DNA of 12,209 nucleotides from Spirochaetia bacterium UBA6919 (GTDB lineage Bacteria; Spirochaetota; UBA6919), in the NCBI GenBank assembly GCA_002450905.1, contig DKAT01000088.1:51310-63518 (forward strand). The letters run 5' to 3'. Made by a program: the position numbers and the translations under genes. Below, in pieces: positions 1 to 7,330 of this stretch. The notes below the pieces were generated by a model. The model saw only the letters and a list, made by a program, of their open reading frames with translations. It did not search any database and was not told where the DNA came from. Numbering within the stretch: position 1 is the first letter of the stretch; every line of letters begins with the position of its first letter.

Positions 1-519
1 GCGGGCTCGGCGGTTTCTCTCATTACGGCGAGCTCTGTTCTCACGGGCTCGGCGGGCTCTATCTGCTCTTCTCTGTCTTCTATATCGGTTGTATCTTGCT
101 CTATGAGCCCTGCGTGCTCCTCGATCTCTTGGATGATAATAGCCATATCTGTGACCCCAGAAATGAGCTGGATAGCGTCCACCTCTACGGTGAACATGTG
201 CCCCACCATATCTGTGAGCATGATAATAATTTCCATGGTAGTGTCCCCATCGATCGTGAGTTCTCCATACACCTATATAGATTGTTCCAGCATGGGTGTG
301 TGCTCCGCTGAATGCATGTTCATGGTAATAATCTCCATGATAATGACCTACAGAGCTGTAATAGACATTATCACTGCCTTCGTCTGCTGGAGGGGGAGGA
401 GGATTATCAGCTGGTGGAGGGGGGGGAGGAGGATTATGACTGCTTGATTCTACAACACATTGTGAAAAAATGATTGTTAGAAATAATGTAATGATTAAAA
501 TTGGGTATTTTTTTTTCAT
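1..519 (-). CDS. His-rich, Arg-tailed lipoprotein, paralogue 1 (C-terminus beyond the window)
   Basis: The frame reads from an ATG at 517-519 without interruption to base 1, giving 173 codons, so the 3' end is missing. The N-terminus (MKKKYPIL, then a hydrophobic stretch, then FSQC) is a lipoprotein signal with Cys21 as the likely lipidated residue; the -1 Gln makes it a relaxed, spirochaete-like lipobox. A linker with two proline runs (7 and 5 Pro) follows at about 30-46. Two His/Tyr-rich units come next, each beginning GHYHG(D/N)YYH, then a GYYHPRDR motif and a tail made largely of Arg, Ala and Asn. The gene downstream of 1450 has the same plan, the same Cys21 and the same GGAGA ribosome binding site, so the two arose by duplication. 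The function is unknown. Metal or polyanion binding would fit the composition but is inference. The plus-strand frames here are shadows. Confidence 0.8.
   Translation of the reverse strand, partial: MKKKYPILIITLFLTIIFSQCVVESSSHNPPPPPPPADNPPPPPADEGSDNVYYSSVGHYHGDYYHEHAFSGAHTHAGTIYIGVWRTHDRWGHYHGNYYHAHRYGGAHVHRRGGRYPAHFWGHRYGYYHPRDRGARRAHRARYNRYRRQRRADRARRARENRARRNERNRRAR
419..426. repeat. G8 homopolymer tract inside a lipoprotein gene
   Basis: Eight consecutive G (C8 on the coding strand) encode part of the first proline run of the partial lipoprotein. Slippage of one base would shift the frame early, removing both the His-rich units and the Arg tail. Runs of this kind mediate phase variation in some surface-protein genes, and poly-G tracts are a known switch in Treponema. 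Whether this one varies is unknown. Confidence 0.7.
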
Positions 520-548
520 TTTTTTCTCCATAAATTTTATACAATTTA

Positions 549-576
549 AAGATAAACTAATTTTAGTAAATTACAA
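549..576 (-). promoter_or_regulatory. possible promoter of lipoprotein paralogue 1
   Basis: On the minus strand TTGTAA (571-576) is followed after 16 bases by TATCTT (549-554), then a leader of about 25 bases and a GGAGA ribosome binding site. The layout mirrors the stronger promoter of the paralogue at 1487-1515. The match to consensus is only moderate. Confidence 0.35.
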
Positions 577-652
577 ATTAAAAGTTGATTTTTTTATATG
601 AACGATATTACTATAGAATTAACTGTGAGAATAATCATCTTAATAATTTTAG

Positions 653-1450
653 TTATCTTGAACGTCGATCTCTTCCTCCACCTCCTCTTGATGGTCTTCC
701 ACCGCCACTTCTCCCACGATTATCCCTTCTCATACCACGATTATTTCTGCGATTACCACGATGATCCCGTCTCATGCCCCGATTATTTCTGCGATTACCA
801 CGATGATCCCGTCTCATGCCCCGATTATTTCTGCGATTTCCACGATGATCTCGTCTCATGCCCCGATTATTTCTGCGATTACCGCGATGATCTCTTCTTG
901 AAGATCTCCAATGCCTTCTAGCTCTATTGTGTCTAGCTCTTCTTGCTCTCCAATAACGATGAGCTCTCCGATCTCTTGGGTGATAATATCCAAATCTTCC
1001 GCTATACCTGGCATAACGTGCACCTCGATGATAATGAGACGTTCCATAGTGGTGAACATGGTAATACCCTCCATGGTAATGCCCCCATCGACTATAGACT
1101 CGCCAAGCACCGATATAAATTGTTCCGGAATGGATATGTGACCCATGATACATATGGACGTGATAATAATCTCCGTGAAAATGTCCCCAATATTCTCCTA
1201 CATACCAAACACCTACATAAACTGTTCCCGCATGGGTGTGGGAGCCTGTGTAGTGGTGTTCATGATAATAATCCCCGTGATAATGCCCATCTTCATCAAA
1301 GTTGTCATTGTTTCGTTGATCATCCTGGTATACGGTTTGTTCCTCGGTATGTTGAGAGTATGAATCATCAGATGATGCTTCTATAACACATCCAGAAGAT
1401 ATGATAGTTAAGAACATTGCACCAATGAGGATTGGTAAAAATTTTCTCAT
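653..1450 (-). CDS. His-rich repeat lipoprotein with Arg-rich repetitive tail, paralogue 2
   Basis: This is a complete gene of 265 codons, with ATG at 1448-1450 preceded by GGAGA six bases upstream and TAA at 653-655. Residues 1-21 form a lipoprotein signal ending ISSGC, with Cys21 the only cysteine. After an acidic linker (about 28-54, rich in Asp, Glu and Gln) come three units of about 34 residues at 55-88, 89-122 and 123-153. Each starts GH(Y/F)HG(D/G)YYHxH and carries a later SHxH; units 1-2 end in Trp. A GYYHPRDR motif follows, then an Arg-rich tail that contains four copies of the 14-residue unit RRDHRGNRRNNRGM at 185-240 and a Gly/Arg end. The protein would sit on the outer or periplasmic face of a membrane, with a metal-binding-like region and a strongly cationic tail. 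I know of no named family; the role is unknown. The ATG and signal are secure. Confidence 0.85.
   Translation of the reverse strand: MRKFLPILIGAMFLTIISSGCVIEASSDDSYSQHTEEQTVYQDDQRNNDNFDEDGHYHGDYYHEHHYTGSHTHAGTVYVGVWYVGEYWGHFHGDYYHVHMYHGSHIHSGTIYIGAWRVYSRWGHYHGGYYHVHHYGTSHYHRGARYARYSGRFGYYHPRDRRAHRYWRARRARHNRARRHWRSSRRDHRGNRRNNRGMRRDHRGNRRNNRGMRRDHRGNRRNNRGMRRDHRGNRRNNRGMRRDNRGRSGGGRPSRGGGGRDRRSR
731..898 (-). repeat. four tandem 42-bp units coding the Arg-rich tail
   Basis: Four head-to-tail 42-bp units, nearly identical in DNA, encode the 14-residue unit RRDHRGNRRNNRGM of the second lipoprotein. Only a handful of base differences separate the copies, and they leave the protein sequence unchanged. 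A fifth partial unit (RRDNRGR) follows. The unit is a multiple of three, so copy number can change without breaking the frame. No spacers are present, so this is not a CRISPR array. Confidence 0.9.
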
Positions 1451-1486
1451 TTATTTCTCCATAATAATACAAAATTTACAATATAT

Positions 1487-1515
1487 AATATAACTCATCT
1501 TTTATATTGTGACAA
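1487..1515 (-). promoter_or_regulatory. sigma70-type promoter of lipoprotein paralogue 2
   Basis: On the minus strand TTGTCA (1510-1515, 5 of 6) is separated by exactly 17 bases from TATATT (1487-1492, 5 of 6). Transcription would start near 1480, giving a leader of about 30 bases that includes the GGAGA ribosome binding site. Confidence 0.65.
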
Positions 1516-1701
1516 AATTCAATTGTATTATTTTCAAGCTGTTGATCAAATTAATAATATATAATTTTGATATGATTCATTTAATTTATTAATTACTTTT
1601 ATTTTGATATTTATATCGTAACGATACTGATAATATTCTTATTTTGATATTCAACGGATGGTTCGACTTCGCTCACCAGCTGCTATTTAGAGAATTTTGA
1701 C

Positions 1702-1730
1702 TTCAATATTAAACAGATTATTGGTATAAT
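1702..1730 (+). promoter_or_regulatory. extended -10 promoter
   Basis: TGGTATAAT at 1722-1730 is a perfect extended -10 element; a weak -35 (TTCAAT, 1702-1707) lies 17 bases upstream. Transcription would start near 1737. The next gene-like sequence is the broken META gene at 1884, so the transcript would have a leader of about 150 bases or be a separate short RNA. Confidence 0.45.
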
Positions 1731-1840
1731 ATGTCTATACAGAGGTTTCCAAGTCGGGATATGGATTGAATATTCTCAATATACTACTAAAGAATTTTAA
1801 ACAATTCCTCCGAAATTCATCTGGATATCTAAGTAATCTG

Positions 1841-1849
1841 TGATATAAT
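1841..1849 (+). promoter_or_regulatory. extended -10 element just upstream of the META pseudogene
   Basis: TGATATAAT is a second perfect extended -10 match. Transcription would start near 1856, 28 bases before the ATG at 1884. There is no convincing -35. Confidence 0.4.
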
Positions 1850-1883
1850 TTAATTCAAATAACGTATCATTGAGTTCTATAGT

Positions 1884-2496
1884 ATGAAAACAATAATTAT
1901 TACGCTAATTACAATACTCACCCTGATGACTTTCAGTGATACTTCCACAAATGCCAATTCACAATCATCAGGGATTTATCAGGATGGAACATGGGTTCTT
2001 TCAACAATGAATGGCAAACGACCTATCGAGAAGACCTCCATCTCCCTGAGGATACGTAAAGATGGTATCACTAAAGCAACTCATTCTTTCCAAAGGAAAT
2101 AACAACCTTATCTATCGATTTGTACCCACCCCCATAGCTCCTCCTCTATTGGGAACAAAATGGTCAGGGAATAGAATGCTATTTAAACTTACACCAAATG
2201 TCATGCCTGTTCATATTGGCGGGAAATATCAGATCAATATTCGTTTCCAAAATGGCATTGTATGGGGCACAACCACCTGCAGGTCATTTACGGGTTGATA
2301 TCACAAGAATGGAAACAAAATCACAACACCTCATCTTCGTATATCTCAATTCAACAACAAGAAGGCAATCAAAGGTGTTGTCCATGACGCTAAGGTATTC
2401 CTTAGAATCCTAAAAAAAATCTGTACTTTCAGAATTACCAGTACAACCCTTATTCTCTATAGTGCAAACGGCGGTGTGATATTACAAGGAAGATAA
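1884..2496 (+). pseudogene. broken META-domain (HslJ-like) secreted protein gene
   Basis: The ATG at 1884 opens a frame with a signal-peptide-like start (MKTIIITLITILTLMTF) and then GTWVLSTMNGKRP, the opening of a META/DUF306 domain. That frame stops at 2100-2102. The rest of the protein continues in the +1 frame, picked up from about 2062, up to a TGA at 2296-2298. After the TGA the same frame stays open to the TAA at 2494-2496. Read through, it gives CRSFTG-stop-YHKNGNKI, then FLRILKKICTFRIT and LILYSANGGVIL. These match the META pattern: a Cys with FxGxY and GNKI, a helix, and a final LxLYxxxG strand. A LGTKW segment at about 2149-2163 suggests a second domain start, so the gene may once have held two META domains. 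At least one frameshift and one stop separate it from a working gene. A sequencing error could explain part of this. Confidence 0.7.
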
Positions 2497-2506
2497 ACCC
2501 TTATAC

Positions 2507-2531
2507 ACCCTGTCATACTTATTGGCAGGGT
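2507..2531 (+). terminator. hairpin after the META pseudogene
   Basis: ACCCTGTC (2507-2514) pairs with GGCAGGGT (2524-2531) around a 9-base loop, with one G-U pair, 10 bases after the last stop. It is followed by only a weak T stretch (CTTTTAT), so termination may be inefficient. The minus-strand gene ending at 2622 also runs toward it. Confidence 0.45.
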
Positions 2532-2621
2532 AACATAAACTTTTATGGATATTAACCGAATGCTTTGATGTATTTTACGATCAGTCAGGTTCATATATTA
2601 TTTCATATAGAGAAATTTATT

Positions 2622-3539
2622 TTAACGGTAGTGACGTTGTAGTTCAGAAGAATATTGTGATCCAAGGATATCTTTATTTTCTTTCAGCCACTCTACAAAT
2701 CGTATTTTACCTAGGGGTTTTTCGTGTGAGATAAGTAAATTATCCATTAAACCTTGTATTTCATCTCTAGTTAAGATGACATCATGTACCATATAGCTGA
2801 TTATCTTTGTGAAAAAGAACGTCATGTTTGGGTTTTGGTGGATTATCCTTGCCTTGCTGCCAATGACATCACAGATTGTTGAAACAAATTCTTCGAATGT
2901 GAATATATCTGGCCCTACGGCATCTTGTATGATATTTTCTTTCTGATGTCCTGCCTGAATTGCTAACTCAGCATATTCATTTACAAAAATTGGTTGTACC
3001 TTATAATTTCCATCCCCTGGCAGGATGAAAAAAGGGAATTTTCTGAGGCACCATGCGATATTATTTACTAAAATATCTTCTCTTCCATAAATTAGAGTGG
3101 GTCTGACAATGGCATAGGATAATTTTGATTCTTTTAAAATATTCTCCAGAATAGCTTTTCCTTTGTAGTAGGGGAGATTTGAATCTTCGGACGGATTTGC
3201 TATACTGACATGCACTATACGACGTACTCCTGCTTCTTTCGCTGATTCTATAAGCTTTCTTGTATTTTCAATTGCATTTTCAAAAGTATTTTCTTTGTAT
3301 GAGAAACGGATCCAGTAGGTGTTATAGATAGTATCGACATTTTTCATTGATTCTAATAGCTTTTCCTGGTTATTAAAAGAAAGTGGATATATTTTTACTT
3401 TGTCTCCAAAAGGGTTTTTACGATCAGGGTGACCTGTTATAGTTCTGATTTGTTCTCCCATAGATAATAATTGCTCTGTGATATATTTACCGGTATAACT
3501 GAAAGCACCTGTTACGAGACTGATATTTGAATTTCTCAT
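2622..3539 (-). CDS. NAD(P)-binding SDR/NmrA-type epimerase-like protein
   Basis: The product is 305 residues with a Rossmann-fold N-terminus: TGAFSYTG at 10-17 is a variant of the TGxxGxxG nucleotide-binding loop of atypical (extended) SDR proteins. A YYKGK motif at 124-128 supplies the YxxxK pair, and VSIANPS at 111-117 stands where the catalytic Ser region is expected. The later RPTLIYG and FVNEYAELA stretches are typical of the NmrA/NDUFA9-like group. The substrate cannot be named. I chose the ATG at 3537-3539 because AAGGA lies seven bases upstream; an in-frame ATG at 3560 adds seven residues but has no ribosome binding site. The start lies 10 bases after the coaBC stop, so the two genes are probably cotranscribed. 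The stop is TAA. Confidence 0.85.
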   Translation of the reverse strand: MRNSNISLVTGAFSYTGKYITEQLLSMGEQIRTITGHPDRKNPFGDKVKIYPLSFNNQEKLLESMKNVDTIYNTYWIRFSYKENTFENAIENTRKLIESAKEAGVRRIVHVSIANPSEDSNLPYYKGKAILENILKESKLSYAIVRPTLIYGREDILVNNIAWCLRKFPFFILPGDGNYKVQPIFVNEYAELAIQAGHQKENIIQDAVGPDIFTFEEFVSTICDVIGSKARIIHQNPNMTFFFTKIISYMVHDVILTRDEIQGLMDNLLISHEKPLGKIRFVEWLKENKDILGSQYSSELQRHYR

Positions 3540-3549
3540 GCTGATATCC

Positions 3550-4764
3550 TTATTCAACATTTTTTTTATAGAAAGTATTATGGATGTGATTTAACAGATC
3601 GATACCTATATCATATTTTGGTTTAGAGGGGATATCGATTTGATGATTATTGCTAAATAATATTGTCACAGCATTATAATCACTATTAAATCCAATATCC
3701 TTTTTAGAAATATCATTGGCTATGATGGCATCTAATTTTTTTTGTTCCAGTTTAATTTTTGCATTTTCTATGAGATCATTGCTTTCTGCGGAGAAACCGA
3801 TGAAAAATTGTCCTGGCTTTTTAAATTTTATTAGGGATTTTAAAATATCTGGATTTTCAGTGAGTTGCAGGGAGATAGGATTGTTGTTTTTTTTGATCTT
3901 TGTTGAACTTATATGATTCATACGATAATCGCTGACTGCAGCAGACATGAGGAGGATATCAACCTGATTTATTGTCTCTTTAAGAGCATTTAACATATCC
4001 TCAGCTGTTTGAATCTTTATGGAACTGATATTTTTAGGAAGATGGGTTTTTATATTTGCATGGATGAGGGTTACTTTGGCACCCATATCCCTTGCAGCTT
4101 TTGCCAGAGCAATACCCATTTTCCCGCTGGAGTGATTTCCTATGTATCTCACAGGATCGATGGGTTCCTGAGTCCCTCCTGCTGTGATCAATATATGTTT
4201 TCCTGCATAGATTTGGGGTAATTGTTTTTCAGAAGGAATATTTCCATTTGTAATTATATTAAGAATATCTTCGGTATTGCGTAAACGACCTATCCCTTCA
4301 TATCCGCAGGCTAAGATACCGCTCTCTGGCTCTATGATCTGGTAATTATTTTCTTTTAACTTCTTCAAGTTATTTTGGAGAATGGGATTTTCATACATGT
4401 GAGAGTTCATCGCTGGTGCAATAAGTTTTCTACAGGTTACAACAGCAGATATCGTTGTTAATAAATCATCCGCGATACCGTGGGCAATTTTTCCAATTAT
4501 ATTATAGGATGCGGGCGCTATGATGAATAAATCCACCTTTTCAGCAAGGGAGATATGCGCCATGGGTTCTTCAAAAGTATCAATGAGAACAGGATTTTGA
4601 GAAATGGAAGCAAATGTGACAGGGCTAATAAACTTCGTAGCATTATTGGTCATTACCACGTGAATCTGGTAGCCCATTTTTTTAAGGGAACTTATAGCAT
4701 CAAGGGATTTATAGATTGCGATTCCCCCACTGACGCCCCAGATAATGGTATTATTCCTGATCAA
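3550..4764 (-). CDS. coaBC: CoaBC: phosphopantothenoylcysteine decarboxylase / phosphopantothenate-cysteine ligase
   Basis: This bifunctional cytoplasmic enzyme joins cysteine to 4'-phosphopantothenate (CoaB) and decarboxylates the product to 4'-phosphopantetheine (CoaC) on the way to coenzyme A. With the start used here, the CoaC half shows GVSGG at 10-14, the HIxLAE active-site His at 70, PAMN at 117-120 and the Cys lid CGYEGIGR at 153-160. The CoaB half follows with ITAGGTQEPIDPVR from 193, SSGKMG at 212-217, AAVSDYR at 275-281 and a TKIKK lysine patch near 290. Length (404) is normal. I placed the start at TTG 4762-4764: it gives the usual short lead into GVSGG and has GGGG nine bases upstream. 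Another TTG at 4797 adds 11 residues but has no clear ribosome binding site. The gene overlaps the upstream stop by 14 bases, which suggests translational coupling. Confidence 0.95.
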   Translation of the reverse strand: MIRNNTIIWGVSGGIAIYKSLDAISSLKKMGYQIHVVMTNNATKFISPVTFASISQNPVLIDTFEEPMAHISLAEKVDLFIIAPASYNIIGKIAHGIADDLLTTISAVVTCRKLIAPAMNSHMYENPILQNNLKKLKENNYQIIEPESGILACGYEGIGRLRNTEDILNIITNGNIPSEKQLPQIYAGKHILITAGGTQEPIDPVRYIGNHSSGKMGIALAKAARDMGAKVTLIHANIKTHLPKNISSIKIQTAEDMLNALKETINQVDILLMSAAVSDYRMNHISSTKIKKNNNPISLQLTENPDILKSLIKFKKPGQFFIGFSAESNDLIENAKIKLEQKKLDAIIANDISKKDIGFNSDYNAVTILFSNNHQIDIPSKPKYDIGIDLLNHIHNTFYKKNVE

Positions 4765-5908
4765 ATATTTTTTCCCCGCGATAGTTGTATCGTTCAACCT
4801 GTTTTATTTCGCCGTTGTTCTTATAATATACTACTTTTCTGATTGAATCACCAACATAATATTCTATCTTATCGATGGGTTGTGAGGCATAGAAGTCCCT
4901 GTTGTCCCATGATTTCAATTTTTTATAGTGCCAGAATGTATTTCGCCATATTTTTTTATTTCGCATCCCAGGATTAAATGCTCCATAGGGCTTAAACAAA
5001 TTCATCCATCGATTTCTTCTTTGTAGAATTGTCTTTCCTAATTTATACCATATTTGATCGATTTTTTTATGTTTTACAATAAAGGATTTTAAATAGGGTA
5101 AAGTTGTGTAATAGTCTTCCCTCAAGAGGAGTTGGTTTTTTAAATCATTATTATAATAATATAAGGAGAATTTCATTCCAGTTTTATTTAAATCGTAATA
5201 AAATACCATTTCGGGGAGCATATTGGTATTATAATAGTTTATCCACTGTTGATTATTGATAACGGATACCTCTATAGACTCATTGGGATAGTATGACCAG
5301 ACCGTATATCCAAATATTCTTTGCTGATTATAGAACAATCTGATGATGAGTTTTTGTTTTGCTTTCTGATTAGGAATTTTAATGATATTAAAATATGAAA
5401 CCATGTTGAGTATGTCATTTTGGTATTTTTCGATCTTTTTTTGGTATCTGATTTGAAATATTTTTTTATCGTGCATGTGGATCCGTGATGTGATAAAATT
5501 GGGGATATATTGAAAAGTCTCGAATCGATTTTTGTAATATGCCATGGAAGTCCATCCCGTATAGTATTGAGAAGTGATATATTTTGTTTCTCCTGTTTGA
5601 TCAATGGTTTTTACACTTCTTTTAACGGTAATATTGTTTGGATAGGAGTAATTTTCAATCCTGATGGTATTTTTATTCTGATCAAATTGTATTACTTTGA
5701 TGACATTTCCTTTTTTGATAGTTATTTCATAATATGAAAAGTCTTCAAAAGTACTTTTAGCGGCACAATTTTGGTATGGGGTTTGACGTTTTAAAATGAG
5801 TTGGGAATCAAAGTCTTTACAGTATAAAATATTATTTGAATTATTCTGGGAGTAGATGAAATGTGTTGATATAATTATAAAAATGATTGATAGAAAAGTT
5901 ATTTTCAT
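4751..5908 (-). CDS. exported protein of unknown function
   Basis: The product is 385 residues, starting at ATG 5906-5908 with GAGAG about eight bases upstream. A hydrophobic signal peptide with a likely cut after HFIYS (residues 16-20) points to export, and there is no lipobox. The body is rich in Tyr, Asn, Ile and Lys. It shows beta-hairpin-like strands such as KVIQFDQNKNTIRIENY and, near the C-terminus, IRKVVYYKNNGEIKQVERY followed by NYRGEKI, resembling the Y..NG.. pattern of MORN/YwqK-type repeats. I do not recognise the family. It is the first gene of a run continuing into coaBC (14-base overlap) and the epimerase-like gene. The shared transcript need not mean a shared pathway, because CoA synthesis is cytoplasmic and this protein is not. 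The stop is TAA. Confidence 0.75.
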   Translation of the reverse strand: MKITFLSIIFIIISTHFIYSQNNSNNILYCKDFDSQLILKRQTPYQNCAAKSTFEDFSYYEITIKKGNVIKVIQFDQNKNTIRIENYSYPNNITVKRSVKTIDQTGETKYITSQYYTGWTSMAYYKNRFETFQYIPNFITSRIHMHDKKIFQIRYQKKIEKYQNDILNMVSYFNIIKIPNQKAKQKLIIRLFYNQQRIFGYTVWSYYPNESIEVSVINNQQWINYYNTNMLPEMVFYYDLNKTGMKFSLYYYNNDLKNQLLLREDYYTTLPYLKSFIVKHKKIDQIWYKLGKTILQRRNRWMNLFKPYGAFNPGMRNKKIWRNTFWHYKKLKSWDNRDFYASQPIDKIEYYVGDSIRKVVYYKNNGEIKQVERYNYRGEKIFDQE

Positions 5909-6110
5909 AGAAAGACTCTCGTGAATTGTTTTTAATATATTCCAGTTTATTAGGTACGTATAATTGATTTATAAATCTTTCTCTTGGGCAAAGAAATTCT
6001 ATTATTCGTACTGATTAATTTAATTTAAAATTAATATAATTAACGGAAATCGATGTGTGATTATTGAGAATAATGAGATTTTTATTTTGAGAGGTAATTT
6101 AATTTGTGTG

Positions 6111-7196
6111 TTATTTTCTTATATCGAGCATTTTATCGGTGATTTGAGAGAGGAGATCATATAGCCAATCCATGTCGTATTTTTCGTAAAGTTTTTTCAC
6201 TTCTTCTTTTAATTCCTTTAATTCCTCTTTATATTTATTTTCTTTGAGGGCATGTGGTAAGGAGCTATCTTCTAGTTTACTTGCCTCAATCATCTCTGCC
6301 AGTTCATTGACAACAGAACAATTTGCCTGAACACGTCTTGCGAGGTCAGTGGATATATTTTTCAAGAAACTTGGCTGGGATTGAGCGAATTCCTTTAAAT
6401 TAGTTTTTTTAACAACCGTTAGGACAGTTTCTTCGACAGCTTCGAGAGTTGCATTTCTTGTCTCTCCAAGTAAGAGAGCCATTTCTCCTATGACGCTCCC
6501 CGGATCTTCTATACTTGCGATATTTTCTCCATTGACAATGACTTTTAACTTACCCTTCTTTAAAATATAGAGTTCATCTCCAATATCCCCTTGTTTACAG
6601 ACACTCGATCCTGGTGGAAACACTTTGCTGAACTCATCTACCTGGGCACCAGAGATATCAAACTTTGATTTCTTATCAAATGAGGAGAATGCCTTTCCTT
6701 TGGTATAGGTTAAGGATTCTTTAGCTGATGAACTGAGGGTTTCCAGCCATGGAAAGCGTTTTTTTTCATAATGATCATTGAGTACATCAGTAATCCAGGC
6801 ATATAATTTACAATATTCCTGGGTGAGACGTTCTTTTTCTCCTACCTGATCCTTTCGTTTGGTGAGGATTGCATTGACTTTCACAAGTATTTCAGCAATA
6901 GCTTTTGCAATGGCAAAACCAATATTATAAGTACTGACCATTTGCAGGATAGTCTTAGGGGGAATTCGAACATATTCAGATGACGGGGCTGTTTTCACAC
7001 TAAATATACGGAAATGATTGTAGCCATCGGCATCTGCTAATAATATTTCAGGAGTACCAAAAATAACATTGTCACCATTGATATCGAAACTATCATAATT
7101 ATTTAATTCAACGACTAGCCCGCCCTTCTTGAGCATATAGGCTGTATCTGTATCCACATTCCTTAAATAGACATAGACTTCTTGACCAGACAACAC
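6111..7196 (-). CDS. double cyclic-nucleotide-binding-domain protein with coiled-coil tail
   Basis: The product is 361 residues. The C-terminal cNMP-binding domain (about 185-300) is canonical: FPPGSSVCKQGDIGDELYIL leads into the phosphate-binding cassette with GEMALL at 237-242 and RNAT at 247-250, keeping the Glu and Arg that grip cAMP or cGMP. The first 110 residues look like a second, degenerate copy (FGTPEILL near 46-53) without the RxA(T/S) motif. No helix-turn-helix follows; the protein ends in a charged coiled coil (about 318-345). It is therefore unlikely to be a Crp/Fnr-type DNA-binding factor and more likely a signalling or scaffold protein. The GTG at 7194-7196 is only three bases from AAAGGGG. 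The next codon, TTG, has better spacing (six) and may be the true start. A good promoter lies at 7302-7330. Confidence 0.85.
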   Translation of the reverse strand: MLSGQEVYVYLRNVDTDTAYMLKKGGLVVELNNYDSFDINGDNVIFGTPEILLADADGYNHFRIFSVKTAPSSEYVRIPPKTILQMVSTYNIGFAIAKAIAEILVKVNAILTKRKDQVGEKERLTQEYCKLYAWITDVLNDHYEKKRFPWLETLSSSAKESLTYTKGKAFSSFDKKSKFDISGAQVDEFSKVFPPGSSVCKQGDIGDELYILKKGKLKVIVNGENIASIEDPGSVIGEMALLLGETRNATLEAVEETVLTVVKKTNLKEFAQSQPSFLKNISTDLARRVQANCSVVNELAEMIEASKLEDSSLPHALKENKYKEELKELKEEVKKLYEKYDMDWLYDLLSQITDKMLDIRK

Positions 7197-7301
7197 GAAC
7201 CCCTTTGATTGACAATAACCTGAAATATAACGAATTTTCGAATATTTAACAAAAAGGATTTATGATTTTTTTAATATAAATCACTCTTCTTATCGATGAG
7301 T

Positions 7302-7330
7302 ATTATATTAATCTTTAAACCATATTTCAA
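7302..7330 (-). promoter_or_regulatory. sigma70-type promoter of the cyclic-nucleotide-binding gene
   Basis: On the minus strand TTGAAA (7325-7330) is followed after exactly 17 bases by a perfect TATAAT (7302-7307). It starts directly after the stop of the DUF4149-like gene. The leader would be about 100 bases and includes GATTTAT/ATAAATC arms (7257-7263 and 7276-7282) that can form an AT-rich hairpin. Confidence 0.65.

Larger units (their letters stand above)
1516..1883. other. gene-free stretch with palindromes and plus-strand promoter elements
   Basis: I see no coding frame here. The decamer ATTTTGATAT occurs three times (1564, 1601 and 1641), 37 and 40 bases apart. A perfect inverted repeat TATCGT-A-ACGATA lies at 1614-1626. 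A GC-rich island at 1651-1682 contains TGGT (1659-1662) and ACCA (1675-1678) flanking TCGACTTCGCTC, which looks like a small dispersed palindromic element, though that is only a resemblance. Two extended -10 elements are listed separately. Confidence 0.5.

Noticed and set aside
731..898. CRISPR-like direct repeats
   Set aside because: The 42-bp units abut with no spacers and encode an in-frame peptide repeat.
103..1386. Several plus-strand frames of 70-150 codons opposite the lipoprotein genes
   Set aside because: They are shadows of the minus-strand repeats: no ribosome binding sites, mutual overlaps, and compositions that simply mirror the His, Tyr and Arg codons of the real genes.
1803..1817. 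Second anti-SD hairpin (AATTC, loop CTCC, GAAATT)
   Set aside because: The stem is five AT-rich pairs with a bulge and there is no terminator after it; likely chance.
2296..2298. TGA read as Trp, Gly or selenocysteine
   Set aside because: The window's genes use TGG for Trp and are intact with TGA as a stop. The gene also has a separate frameshift, so decay explains the TGA better. No gene here ends in TGA, which merely reflects a preference for TAA.
6060..6074. Terminator hairpin ATTATT-GAG-AATAAT between the genes at 6111 and 5908
   Set aside because: All-AT 6-bp stem, and the T-rich side faces the plus strand, where no gene precedes it.
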